DNA of 64,000 bases from positions 148,528,574 through 148,592,573 of the forward strand of contig CM068369.1 in assembly GCA_034769895.1 (NCBI GenBank). The letters are read 5' to 3'. How positions within the stretch are numbered: the stretch's first letter is position 1; every line of letters begins with the position of its first letter. Origin of the DNA: Magicicada septendecula (Eukaryota > Arthropoda > Insecta > Hemiptera > Cicadidae). Of the stretch, positions 28,086 through 40,734 are shown in pieces. Made by a program: the position numbers and the translations under genes. The notes under the pieces were generated by a model, which had not been told where the DNA came from, did not search any database, and saw only the letters and a program-made list of their open reading frames with translations.

Positions 28086-28265
28086 CATCGATATCGGGCG
28101 GTCGACTCCGTTTGCCACCGGTTCAGGAGACAGAGGGTAGATACCGCGTACTTGAAAGGCTTGATCTTCAAGAAAGTTTACAAACGCGAGTAGCGGACGA
28201 CCGTACTCGTGCCCTTTCAGTAGCCGAATCAAAACCGGCCCGCCGGACGAAATGCGATCAAGGAT
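28086..28265 (-). other. GC-richer unassigned open segment upstream of the LINE
   Basis: The minus-strand frame that contains the LINE fingers stays open upstream for about 60 codons (LHDAILDRISSGGPVLIRLL, then HEYGRPLLAFVNFLEDQAF, then GIYPLSPEPVANGVDRP). Base composition is over 50% GC, against about 35% nearby. It does not match the usual LINE sequence before the fingers domain. It may be a divergent LINE linker, another element or an exon. I cannot assign a function. Confidence 0.3.
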
Positions 28266-30055
<1,790 letters not shown>

Positions 30056-33000
30056 TTCTTCCCTTGCTCATACGTGTTACTCTTGCTTCCTTCTAGGGAC
30101 GTTCACGTCATTAAAACTTCAAGTGTTCTGTCTAATGACTTACTGATCTACCACGTTTATTAAAAACTCAGAAAACTCAGTATCTAATAATTTGATGTTA
30201 AAAGTAGGCTTACAGCAAAGCTACATTTTAAAAAATGACATTATATCGTTTACGGGGTTTTTATGTCACATTCCTGAACTCGAGAAATACCTACATTTTA
30301 TCTGACGTTTGAGGAACAGTAATACGTTAATAACAAATAAAGAAGCTAAAATAACTTCTGAACTAAAATACAGTAAAACAATACACTGTACTAACAGCTG
30401 AATATGAAACTGTTAACAGTTGAATAAATAACTGACCGGCGGTCTGGAATTAAAAAATGAAATGAAACATCGAAAGTTAAGTTAATGTTTTTATTAATTA
30501 AACTGTCTGTAATATAGTAAAGAGTTGTAGTTTTTACAAAATTGACAAATTTGATATTCATGTAAAGTTTGTAATTTATATACTTGAAAAAACCACAAAT
30601 TTAAGCATACCGGTCTACATAAATATTACATCTATGTGGTACAGTTTAAACGTTCAAGACTACATTTAGTTAAATTTGTTAAGTACAACTACTAACACAG
30701 GATCAGAACAACTTTATATTTATTTTAACTACCCTGGTGTATTTCACGGAGTTGAGATTTTGAGTCCTTTGTCGTTAAGACACTTTCTTTTGTTACTTTT
30801 TTTACTACCTTTAAGGATATTTTAATGTTGTAGATGGTAAACACTAACGCTAAAATTGTATAAAATGAGCAGGGAACTTACTTTAATATATTTCATCGGT
30901 TTCTCAATTTCACTACACAATTCATAAGCTATTAACTGAAAGAGAATATTTCTGTAAGGTCAAGTAATACAAGAACAAGGCGGTCTTTATATTTAGTGCT
31001 TTGTTCTAGGTCTGAGAGACCGTAATTGTGCTGTAAAGCAATATGCCTATGTCTTCTTTTACTACGTATCCAATTATACTTTTACGTTTTAATAAATATA
31101 GAAATGGTGGAATTTCTTATGAACAGACTTTGCTGTTCAATAAATACAAGAGAATAATTTTACACAAACAAAAACATGATGGTAAAACGGAAGATTGTAA
31201 TGGTCAATGTCACTCTTCAAATGTCGTTTAATTTCTTGTCAATTTTAATGTGCTGTTACATTTATTAGGAATGTGTTAACTATACTTTTATTCATTACTC
31301 GTAAAAATAGTTACCTCATTAAGGTTTATTTAGTCATCACCATAATCCCAACCAGATCCAATGTTTCTAGGTAGTTACGTTATAACTTTGCAATTCTGGT
31401 CTGTTGTTTGTGTTGCTAGTCTGCTTAGCAGTCTTACTAGCACTCTCCTTAACACTGTATGTCCAGAATTATAAAAGTGTCTATACGATACATTATTAAC
31501 CTCTTCTTCGGAAAGTTAAGAGATTGCTTGGAGCTTTGGGAGCCTGTACAATAAAACATATGCCTAATTCCAAGAGACCAGAGACAGAGTGTAAACAAAC
31601 AAACCACGTGATCAGAAGTTTTTTAAAACTTCTTCCCGATGGCCCAACGTTACGGTTAAAACTCCTACTTTGGATAAAATCCATAGTATTTTCATATGAT
31701 TTCTTCGGTGTTTTAATAAAGATTGTGATTACTTTCACATTCAATCGGTGTTTCAATCTGATGTGATTACTTTCAGAATGACATAAATTACTTAGCAAAC
31801 AGAATAATATCAGGATTTTATATTACAGTAAAGATCACCCAAGACTGTGACGAACCAAAACGTTATACAAACAGAAGAATAGATTACATTTAGATATTTA
31901 GAAGTAGAAGTTTTATTCGTGATCGCAGCTGTTGGGCGCTCATACACAGTGAAGTCATGCTAAAGACCAAGTCACATTAATACAACTTTACAAGTTTTCA
32001 TTACACACTGTTATGGGAACACACGTAACTACCACGTGAACAGTGCGTGACTTTGATTTGCTGTGTAATGTATATATCGTTATATCGCCACTTTGTCAGG
32101 TTTATTCATACTCTATCTTGAGCTGTCTTGAGCCTTTTCTCGCCTGGAAGGTGAATTCTCACTAAAATGCAAGTTTTTTTTAATGTAAGTGTTCGATTAC
32201 ATTATAAAAAAATAAATTCAGTAAACGTAGAAGAATCCTTCTTTATTTTATTTTTTTGTTTTCTTTGAGCTCATATTAATTTTTTTCTGTAAAGTACATT
32301 AATTTTTAAAAATATTTCTATGAACGTGAGAACTGATTTTAAATTTGTCTTGTTGATTTCAAAATTATATTTATTGTTAAGAAAATTTTCTGGAACAGCA
32401 AATGTTTTTTTTTAGGTCTCTAATAGTCACTATGAATAACAGCTCTGAATACTGAAAACTTGGAAAGTACAGAAAAGTCGTTACGGAGTATCCAATTAAT
32501 ATGAAAAGAAGAATTAGTTGCTCGGAAATCACACACATAATGCATAAAAATTCATTTATATATTTTTACTTTAATGTTTATATTTTTTATCAAATTTGTA
32601 CACAGAAATGTTGAATTGAAATGCTTTTGCAGTCTAAACTGGAATTCAATTTATACAATGGTTGAATGGAATTTAGTCTGGTTGACAGACTATACAATTT
32701 TTGTAAAGCATTGAGGAGCAGTTAAGAGTGTGCGATACGCTGTTGTGTTGCCAGTAATGTTGAGTTTTCTTTTACACAGACTACTATATAAAATGGTGTT
32801 CATGATTTTATTAATAAATGTTAAATATCCAAGCTATTTTATAAATATAAATAGCAACTAGAATAAAACTAAATATATATAACACGTTATCAAATGCATT
32901 TTTTATTTTCAAGTTAACATTAGAATAAGGTACAGACTTTAAACATACTTAAGTAAATAACATTTATTAAGATAAAAAGTAACTTCTTTTTGAAAAATAT

Positions 33001-33429
33001 TTCTCACTGCAGTTTTACAATAGGGAATGTATGTATTTTTTCTTTTAAGATCTTAAACATTGAATGCACAAACAATTATTGTTATAACATTGATAATCTA
33101 ATTGTTATAATTCCTTATTAATTAAATTATTTCATAGGTGGTATGAAAGCATTTGTACTAAAATTATTCACCAACATCAGTCTACTTTAATGTTTCCTTA
33201 ATTACTTTTGAAACAAATTTACATGTAAGAAGAAAATAGCATTGGATAATATTCACTTTAATTCGAAGGTCAAACAGATTTACAGTGTTAATTACGTGCA
33301 TAGGCTACACCTAACGTACTTGAGACTAAAGAAATCTGTATGTGTACAGTCTGTCAGACGTAGGATTACCAGAATATATCTTTCACTTCAAGTTGTATAT
33401 AAAACTACTAACTAAGATACGTGTCTATC
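30056..33429. other. No gene seen
   Basis: About 3.4 kb of AT-rich DNA. I find no domain-bearing frame, element end, microsatellite or RNA gene that I could defend. Confidence 0.5.
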
Positions 33430-34590
33430 TAGTCCACAGGCGGATATCCCATAGGCCAGTACAACCTCTAGACACATCTACTGCAAAAGGTTGTGCGGTA
33501 GAAGCAGACGGATCGGAGTTGCGCCTTGTTTCGGAGTGGGAGTCTTGTATTTCCACCCGAAGAGTGGGACGCTCCCCTCGACCACCCCCTACCAACCAGC
33601 GACCTAAACACCAAACATCCCTCTTGGAACAGCAATATCGCCAATGCCTACGGAAAATCTCTGTACCTGTTCGGCTTAGACAACCCAGTACTTCAAGTCA
33701 TCGGCCCAGAAGAGCCGATCTATTTCCCCTTTATCGATCACCGAGCGGACGTTATTGACATTGTCATTACTAAGAATTCGACCCATCACATCCAGGTCTC
33801 CTCTGTGTGGCACTGTCGTCCGATCACAATCCCCTCTTTATAACTGCCCGAGAGATGTTGGTTTCACCCTGATCTCCCGCTCAGCTTGCTAGGAGAGTCA
33901 ACTGGCGCTCCTGCCACGATGAGCTCTCTCGGCGGTTACCATCTCTCCTAGCGTACCCGGTCATCACTCCTGACGATCTGGATCTCCGAGCCACTCAACT
34001 TCAGGATTTGGTCCAAGGTATCATGGATCGGCACACCTATACTCTTTTGCCGCACATGGTAATGAACACGAGATCCCGTCGTCAAACGGCACTTTCAGGC
34101 CAAGTCTCTTTGATCTGATCGATGGGACTCATATCTTGAGTCTCTTGAAGTCGACCACGCCTCCGTTTGGATAGCGGCGAGTAGACTGAACGGCGAGAAG
34201 AGAATTCGCAACTCGCTAGAAACTCCGAACGGGGTTGTGTCTTCGCAGGAGCCAAGATCGAGGTCTTCACCAACTGCATGGAGGCACAATTTACTGTTCA
34301 GCAAGGCGTCTCGGACCCTGTCCACTCGGCAGAAGTTCGAGACTTCCTATCTGGACATTTTACCCGCCCTACCGATGCCCTCAACCCCCTCCCCCTATTC
34401 GTCTATCTGTCGACTTAACCACCGTCGCGCCCCCGTTCCTGATCGGATCGCACCCGCTGCACTCCAACACCTCGCGGTCTCAGGCGTTAACCTTGTTCTT
34501 GAGCTGTTCCACTCCTGTCTCCGGCTACAGTAGGCCTACATGCCCCGTCTGTGGAAAACATCCAACATCGTAATCATTCCTAAACCCGTA
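33430..34590 (+). mobile_element. Jockey-type LINE fragment: end of endonuclease to start of RT
   Basis: Read forward in several frames: LNTKHPSWNSN (GD.N.KH..W of the endonuclease) near 33605-33635, then LDNPVLQVIGPEEPIYFP and ADVIDIVITKN (DVLDI.V.K), and RRVNWRSCHDEL after 33880. Next come AGAKIEVFTNCMEAQF near 34248-34290 and the RT fingers APVPDRIAPAALQHLA (compare APGPDGI...ALK.L) near 34428-34475. The copy stops after SNIVIIPKP at about 34587, where PLE sequence takes over. It is GC-rich relative to its flanks, and complements in content the fragment at 12360-13065. It has several stops and frameshifts. Confidence 0.82.
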
Positions 34591-35045
34591 AAATGCGCGA
34601 ATGCTATCAGAGTCCAAGAACCTGTCCAACATACGAAGAACTCAGCGGTTGAAATGTCTGCAATTGCTGAGCATTCAGCCTTAACTAATCACATGGTAAA
34701 CTTTGAAGACGCATCTGTAATAAGGTCATGTAATAGGTATTATGACAGATTGATTCTAGAAGGAATAGAAATTAATAAAAACAAGGATAACATCAACAGA
34801 GGTACCGCCACGCTTAGTACAACTTGGTACCCTTTACTTTCTGGTTCGACTGCACGCGGGTTGACTGACCGCACAAATAAGGCACACAGCGTAACGACTA
34901 CAGGGGAGGGTCCACTTACCGGATCACCCACCGCCACTTCTACACTATATAATTGAGTTCGCTTGCCGGCGTTTATGTCACTTAGACCTGAGGATACTCA
35001 TTGTAATATGAGTGAAACGTTGTCATACAAGACATTTTTTACGCG
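34591..35045 (+). mobile_element. Penelope-like element 3' fragment with hammerhead motif
   Basis: The open frame 34540-34956 begins in Jockey sequence and passes without a break into a PLE C-terminus: SAIAEHSALTNHMVNFEDAS, then YDRLILEGIEINKNKDNINR and LSTTWYPLL. These correspond to the tail of the GIY-YIG endonuclease domain (S.AEH....H.I.F; EA.EI.K...N.NRD.G..L...W.P.L). About 60 nt past the stop is a well-formed hammerhead motif. A 5'-truncated PLE insertion into an older Jockey copy explains the chimera. Confidence 0.78.
34976..35034 (+). ncRNA. Hammerhead ribozyme motif (PLE type)
   Basis: Parts in order: outer stem-I strand TGTC (34976-34979), an internal loop, inner stem-I strand GAC (34985-34987), core box CTGAGGA (34988-34994), then stem II ACUCAU/AUGAGU, perfect 6 bp. 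GAAA follows (35014-35017), then a tiny stem III formed by the palindrome ACGU, U as the cleavage-site base, inner stem-I return GUC (35022-35024) and outer return GACA (35031-35034). All catalytic-core positions I can check are present. A very short palindromic stem III is the form described for PLE hammerheads, which are thought to act as dimers. Confidence 0.7.
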
Positions 35046-35084
35046 GTGCATACCGGAAGAAGATTTTAAAAACATAATATGAAT

Positions 35085-35320
35085 GTTGTCAATCATCTTA
35101 ATGGTGTCTTCGGGGAATTAATCAGTCCAGGGTTTTTGGAACTTCACTGTCCTCACTGCGTATATTAATTCCTCCTTTACTGTGCCTGACCGATTTCATC
35201 TTCAAAAACTGGTGTCTCTTTTGGCCTCTTTCTCTTATCATCAGTTAGCTCTCCTGTGTATTCCTTTCACAGCTTCAGCTTTCTATCAATGCTTGCTTTA
35301 GGCTGGCCACGAATGTTGAA
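35085..35320 (-). mobile_element. Antisense LINE scrap (RT fingers region)
   Basis: On the minus strand: KEYTGELTDDKRKRPKETPV (compare W.EY...L..D.R..EP) and then, after a frame change, a stretch resembling the fingers (TVKFQK.., FPEDTIKMID). It is a short, strongly decayed fragment. Assignment to LINEs is moderate and to a clade impossible. Confidence 0.45.
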
Positions 35321-36502
35321 GAGTGTAGCAGCATCATTTCTTCCCATGCAAGATACTAGATAGTTTTATGTAAAGTTATGTTTGCTCTGAAAACCTAAAA
35401 TTTTCCTACATTTCTTTTCAAAATATGGTACTATCACTTGCCTAATTTTTTACTTACTTTCATTGTGCATTTTCTTATACCTACAAAAATCTTGTACCTA
35501 CAACAATCCATCATACTCAAAATTTCAACAGTTATCGAAGAATATCTTTTAACCCCGGAGTGTGTAATTACCTTGCATGTGTCAAGCCACACACTGCTAT
35601 TGTCTTTCCCATGTTCGTTGATATTCTCAACATCACCACTCATCCTAACTAGATTTTCATGAATATTTTGTTGAAGTTTTTCTTTAATATCTTCCCAGTG
35701 TAATTTATTTACTTTTAGAGTAACCCTAATATGTGGGTTTCTGATTCACTTGAGTTTCTTTCATGCTAGTAATCAAGGGATTATTATATAGGAGACACAT
35801 TGACTCCTGGATACGCTTTTGTTGACAGGATAGCGTTGTGATATTTTTCATTTATGAAGATGAAGACTACAAATTTAATCACACAATGCGTATAGTGTGC
35901 GTGTACATGTGTGTTTAAGAAAATGACAGATATTACCGTTAACTTGCAAACGTACATTATTCTAACCCTACATAACGTAATCTTCTCTAACCTACCTAAC
36001 CTCTAACTTAACTGTATTATTAAAACTAAGAATTTGCTTATTAACACATATTAACTTTTTGTTTGAGAATGTTAGTAATCTGTATTTACTTGAAACTGAC
36101 ATTGTATATCTTGAAACACACCTACAAAGTTTAAGTTAAAAATATGCACTGATTAATATAGTTTAGAGCTACTATACTTCTTTGTGTAGTGTTATATGGA
36201 CTGGTACAAGCGGACAATATCCTCTGCATTATGTAGGTGTATATTCTACGAATTACAGTAGTAAAGATCGACTTATTTTTAAACCCCGTTATGAAACTTT
36301 TCAAAGCTCTATTACCATTTTTGTTAAGAGTAGGATTTTCTAAGAATTTCTCTTCACATTTCCTTTGTGATATCTTAACCTTTTAAATTCTCCCTCGTTC
36401 TTTGCGCTGCATTAACGCTTCAGTAATCTAGGCAGTCGGTTTTGGAATTTAGCATGTAGCTACAATTATACCATCGCTATAAATTTATTTTACAATTATT
36501 AT
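35321..36502. other. No gene seen
   Basis: AT-rich sequence with overlapping short frames on both strands at 35434-35662, of no recognisable family. Confidence 0.5.
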
Positions 36503-36756
36503 ATAATTACAAGCAGAATGATCACTGTTGCACACCACTATATAAAAATTATCCCAATTAGCGCTTTCAAGCTTCACAGCTCATCGTCAGATCGGAATTG
36601 AAACAATTGACGTGAAAACAAACCCATCACTCCATCTCACCCCACCCTGCTCACACACAACAAGCTATAATTCAAATGTCCCTCCCCCACCCCTGAGCCA
36701 TGTCCCTCCATCTAGACAGTTAAATATTTTTCTAGCAAATTCCTTGTGTTTCAGTG

Positions 36757-36799
<43 letters not shown>

Positions 36800-36994
36800 C
36801 TACCCTTTTAAACCTACCCGACTTCCTCTCCACACACGTGGGTCAGTCACACACCCTTATTTTAAAACATCCAATTAGTACTATACAATTGAATTCTTAA
36901 TCTTATCTATCTGTCCTGTATCATTTACTTCTTAATTATGTTATAAAATATTTCTTCATTATCAAATTTAATTTTAGTATTAATTATATTGTCT
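36503..36994 (-). repeat. Left inverted arm of the PLE
   Basis: Inverted match to 38176-38668. In order from the outside: ACAAGCAGAATGATCACTG, the hammerhead motif, a C-rich stretch, a TG microsatellite (about 36757-36794), TTTTAAACCTACCCGACTTC, and CATTATCAAATTTAATTTTAG. The inner part includes the C-terminal coding end of the PLE protein. Confidence 0.9.
36551..36598 (-). ncRNA. Hammerhead ribozyme motif in left PLE arm
   Basis: On the minus strand: stem-I strand ATTCCGAT, core CTGACGA, stem II with AGCU/AGCU around GUGA, GAAA, palindromic stem III AGCGCU, A at the cleavage position, then stem-I return ATTGGGAT. Stem I forms 8 continuous pairs with two G-U wobbles. It lies in the sense orientation relative to the PLE coding strand. 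Confidence 0.75.
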
Positions 36995-38175
36995 AACCCT
37001 TTTTCTATTTCTTTCAATATTTCTAACTCCTATCTAAGCTTCCTTTCAACTGTATTGTTTACTACTTTTTCAATTTCGTAGTCTTCCAAAGGATTAACAA
37101 ACTTATGGTTGTCTTCTATGAAATGTCTTGCATATAACGAATTGGTTGTTCTATTACCTTCTCCACGTTTGTGCTCAGACAACCTGCATACGAATTTTCG
37201 ACCTGTCTCACCCTGGTACACTTTGTTGCAGTCTTTATATTTTAATTTATAAATTCCGCTTTTCTGTAATACTGAATTTTTTCTATATTGTTATTCCTTA
37301 TCTCATCAAATACCGTTTTACATTTTTTAATAGCTATATCTACTCCGTATTTATTAAAACATTTCATAATTTTTCTAGTTTGTGAACCTATGTATGTCAA
37401 TGACCCTGCATAATTCTTTTGTTCTGGTTCTATTTTAGCTTTTTGTATGTTAACTTATTCATATCTTTATCCACTATGCTGGAGTTATAATTATTATTCC
37501 TTACAATTCCCTTTATTGTTTTTAACTCCCTATCTTTTGATTCGGTCTCTTTTAAACACTTCTGAGCTCTGTAACAAAATGAATTGATTGCCGCCATTTT
37601 ATATCTATAAGGGCTCTCTTGGTATAATTATATCAGTGTACGACTCTTTCCTAAATATCCCAAACTTTAGTTTCTCATTATCTTTAATTTCTATGTATAA
37701 ATCTAAGTAATTTATTTTCTTACCTCCTATATCTTCTTTAAATTGTAAGTTTTTATCCTTATTATTTACCTCATTTATAAACTCATGCACTTCTTCTATG
37801 CTTCCTTCCCAAATTACTGTACTAATACTTCATCAACGTATCTAGACCATAATTTTATATTGTCTTTATACTTAGTGGAACTTATTAATTGCTTTTCAAA
37901 ATCGTCCATGTATATTTCTGCAAGAATAGGGGATAATGAAGACCCCATAGGTAAACCTTTTTTCTGCATATAAAACTTGTTATTAAACCTAAAATAGTTC
38001 TGATTTACACATTGTTTAATTACTTTATCAACTGCTTTTTATACCTGTATTCTCCCATATTATTATCATTTATTAACTTAATAACTTAATTTACTGTGAT
38101 ATTGGTAAACACGTCCTTAACATCCAGTGATATCAATTTTGTATTTACATTAATTCCAATATTTTCTAATTTTTT
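36995..38175 (-). pseudogene. PLE reverse transcriptase plus GIY-YIG endonuclease, partial
   Basis: Minus strand, N to C: KLISLDVKDVFTNI near 38140-38100 (RT motif A with its Asp), KKGLPMGSSLSPILAEIYMD near 37965-37905 (motif B), LWSRYVDEVLVQ near 37850-37820 (motif C, YVDE where YVDD is usual), then INYLDLYIEI and FGIFRKESYTDIIIP at 37715-37625 (RT thumb, compare FLD........ .YRKPT.TD). The GIY-YIG domain follows: VYQGETGRKFVCRLSEHKRG at about 37225-37165 and NSLYARHFIEDNHKFVNPLE. The RT's N-terminal part is absent because the inverted arm begins there. It is interrupted several times and not functional as it stands. Confidence 0.82.
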
Positions 38176-38368
38176 CTAACAATTTAATTAATACTAAAAT
38201 TAAATTTGATAATGCAGAAATATTTTATAACATAATTAAGAAGTAAATGATAGAGGACAGATAGATACGATTAAGAATTCAATTGTATAGTACTAATTGG
38301 ATGTTTTAAAATAAGGGTGTGTGACTGACCCACGTGTGTGGAGAGGAAGTCGGGTAGGTTTAAAAGAT

Positions 38369-38418
<50 letters not shown>

Positions 38419-38668
38419 CACTGAAACACAAGGAATTTGCTAGAAAATTATGTAACTGTCCAGATGGAGGGACATGACTCAGGGGGTGGGGGAGGAACAT
38501 TTGAATTATAGCTTGTTGTGTGTAAGCAAGGTGGGGTGAGATGGGGGTGATGGGTTTGTTTTCACGTTAGTTGTTTCAATTCCGATCTGACGATGAGCTG
38601 TGAAGCTTGAAAGCGCTAATCGGGATAATTTTATATAGTGGTGTGCAACAGTGATCATTCTGCTTGCG
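38176..38668 (+). repeat. Right inverted arm of the PLE
   Basis: Inverted copy of 36503-36994, with a longer CA microsatellite (about 38370-38418). It represents a 5'-truncated second copy of the element lying in the opposite orientation. Confidence 0.9.
38579..38626 (+). ncRNA. Hammerhead ribozyme motif in right PLE arm
   Basis: Stem-I strand ATTCCGAT (38579-38586), core CTGACGA (38587-38593), stem II AGCU-GUGA-AGCU, GAAA (38609-38612), stem III palindrome AGCGCU, cleavage-site A (38618), and stem-I return ATCGGGAT (38619-38626). Compared with the left arm, one stem-I base differs (C versus U), but both versions pair with the same G, as G-C here and G-U there. Confidence 0.78.
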
Positions 38669-38750
38669 ATTTCAACCACTAACACAACTTTCTTCATTAA
38701 ACTTCTATTATATAATTATTCATAGTTACCGTATGGTCTCCAGATCACTG

Positions 38751-39045
38751 TATATGATTAAATAAATAATTACCTTATTTTATCCACTAAGTGATCTTCT
38801 TTTTCTTTTTAATTACTACATGTTTCAGGGCTTATATCCCCATCTTCAGGTAAAAGCAAAATCTACCCTATTATTAGGGTTTCGTTAAAAATTCACAATG
38901 ACACAAACACATAACACACTTAAATAAATTACCTTTGAACATTAAATCTGTATCGGAACACGCTACAAACGAACCAGTGCACTGGCCGAAGTCCGACTTT
39001 CAACTGCTTTCAGCATAATAAGGTAATTATTTATTTAATCATATA
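38751..39045 (-). mobile_element. 295-bp mini-element: inverted repeats plus hammerhead motif
   Basis: The ends are near-perfect inverted repeats of about 29 bp (38751-38780 and 39017-39045), built around TATATGATTAAATAAATAATTACC and differing by one A. Between them, on the minus strand, is a PLE-type hammerhead motif and no coding sequence. It may be a non-autonomous PLE relative (two truncated tails back to back) or a small inverted-repeat element that picked up the ribozyme. Confidence 0.5.
38812..38856 (-). ncRNA. Hammerhead ribozyme motif in the mini-element
   Basis: On the minus strand: stem-I strand UUAC, core CTGAAGA (38844-38850), a stem II of about 3 GC pairs (GGG/CCC), GAAA (38824-38827), palindromic stem III ACAUGU, cleavage-site A, and stem-I return GUAA. 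All core boxes are present, but stems I and II are short, so activity is less certain than for the PLE arm motifs. Confidence 0.6.
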
Positions 39046-40289
39046 ATTATTATACAATTATTTAGCCGTCACTATACTTTATTTGATCAAAGGGATCTGT
39101 GAATAAGCTCGGGTTAAGACGTTCATGAGTTGCCTGTATTCATCTGCAAATACATTGACTGATCTTAGTTAACATCAAAAACGTAATTTTTGTAATATAT
39201 TATTAACAAATCAAAATTATCAAAACACAATTGTATCAAAGGTTAGTTTTTAAACAATAAGCAATCCTAATATAGTTTTAATCGCAAATTATAATTTTTG
39301 CACAGTTTAAAAGTAATACATTGTTACAAAGATCGCATGGATAATGATCCTGAAACACTGAAGTAATTAATGAATGTTGGAGAAATCTATACTTACACTT
39401 TTGTTATAATTTCTATAAACAATTATATACGTATTCCAAACATTCTTCTAGGTAGGCCTATCCAGAAGAATCTAATACGCGTTACAGCAAACAAATAATA
39501 AAAGTCACCTACTAAATTCAAACACAATATTACAGCATGGAATACAATGATAATTGATACGATGATATAATGTAGGCCTATATGTACAATTCCACTTATA
39601 ATAGCGAGTCAAAGGTAATTTAAAGGTTAAAGCTGATTAGTCTAGCACGAAATAGATAAACGTCACGGGTATTAACGAACAAAGTTTAACCTAATAAAGT
39701 GTTACAGTTGAATAGTTATTCGCAATAACAGGATTCAACTGGACAATCTTATTGTGAAGAAATTAATCTGATTTTCACTTGATAATTAAATCAATATGTA
39801 AATTATCTTCATTGGAAACAAGCTCTTAATTTGGTAATGGAAACCAGTAACAATTGGAGTCAATGTTGCGAAACAAATATGATTGGTTTAGCACTTAGCT
39901 AACTTTATGATTTACAAACCTTAATCATGTTAGTTATTCACAGAAAATTTTCTTTGCTGCAACACACTTTTTAATACCTGTGTGTGTGTGTGTGCGTGCG
40001 CGCGCATGTGCGTGCTCGTGCGTGAGGGTTTATGCGCTTGCGCTTTCGTTTATGTGCAGTTTTCCTGACTGCCGTTTTGTCTGATTAGTAGCCTATTATT
40101 GATATTAATTATTTACCTTCTTCCTTAGGTAGCAATCCGCAGTGTGGTTTGTTTTCCACTCCGATCTTCTAAGTGTTTTTCGTTTCTTTATACAGTAAAA
40201 TTAACAGTAATATTAAGTAATATTAAAGTACAGTAACATTAATATCAACATATTAATACAGCACTAATAATTAATAAACAACAGCAGGA
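39046..40289. other. No gene seen; TG/CG microsatellite near the end
   Basis: AT-rich. A compound TG/CG repeat lies at about 39979-40025. Nothing else is supportable. Confidence 0.5.
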
Positions 40290-40505
40290 AAGTGAAAAAG
40301 GTGTACAACGGTTCTCCAGGTGGAGCGCGACCGAGAGGACGGCCTAGGAATCGGTGAAGAGATTGTCATGAGTGATCTCAAGTAGCTTAGGATGACTCAA
40401 TGTCTCCCTTGCTCAGGATCGATATGGACGGACTAGAGTGGTCGAGCAGACCAAGGGCAGCTATTTGCGTCTGTTGCACCAATGACGAAAAAGAAGAACA
40501 CTCAT
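40290..40505 (+). mobile_element. LINE 3' tail
   Basis: The forward frame reads GARPRGRPRNR, the GRPR..RW phrase near the C-terminus of many insect LINE proteins. It is followed by a segment resembling the usual A..RD.W..L ending and a GA-rich end (GACGAAAAAGAAGAA) at about 40483-40498. Only about 200 bp remain, as expected for severe 5' truncation. Confidence 0.6.
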
Positions 40506-40734
40506 AAGTATTATTAGTAGTAAGTTAATGTTTAATATTTATTTTGTTTGAAAGTACATGCAAATGACTGAAAATTTTGTTTTTTGTGTATACGTCACTT
40601 AAGTAAATACGAAAGGACGATAGCACATGATAATGTACACATGATAAGTGTACTGTGTGTTAGTACATCGTATCAAACAACAAGCTTGCAGATTGTGCAC
40701 ACATACTTACAGCAATACTATGTATATTCACAAA

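Larger units (their letters stand above)
36503..38668 (-). mobile_element. Penelope-like element with inverted terminal repeats
   Basis: A central region coding on the minus strand carries PLE reverse transcriptase and GIY-YIG endonuclease sequence. It is flanked by about 490-bp inverted repeats (36503-36994 and 38176-38668). The right arm is an inverted second copy of the element's 3' end, so two partial copies meet head to head. Such inverted or tandem partial copies (pseudo-LTRs) are a known habit of PLEs. Each arm holds a TG/CA microsatellite and, near its outer end, a hammerhead motif. The arms differ at scattered positions, so the insertion is not recent. No clear target duplication is seen. 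Confidence 0.85.

Noticed and set aside
33342-33530. A start of a host gene upstream of the Jockey fragment
   Set aside because: The open frame merges AT-rich flank with Jockey-like DNA, and the meaningful reading lies in another frame.
36503-38668. LTR retrotransposon or classic TIR DNA transposon
   Set aside because: The repeats are inverted, not direct, and the interior encodes PLE reverse transcriptase and a GIY-YIG endonuclease. Inverted partial copies are a PLE habit.
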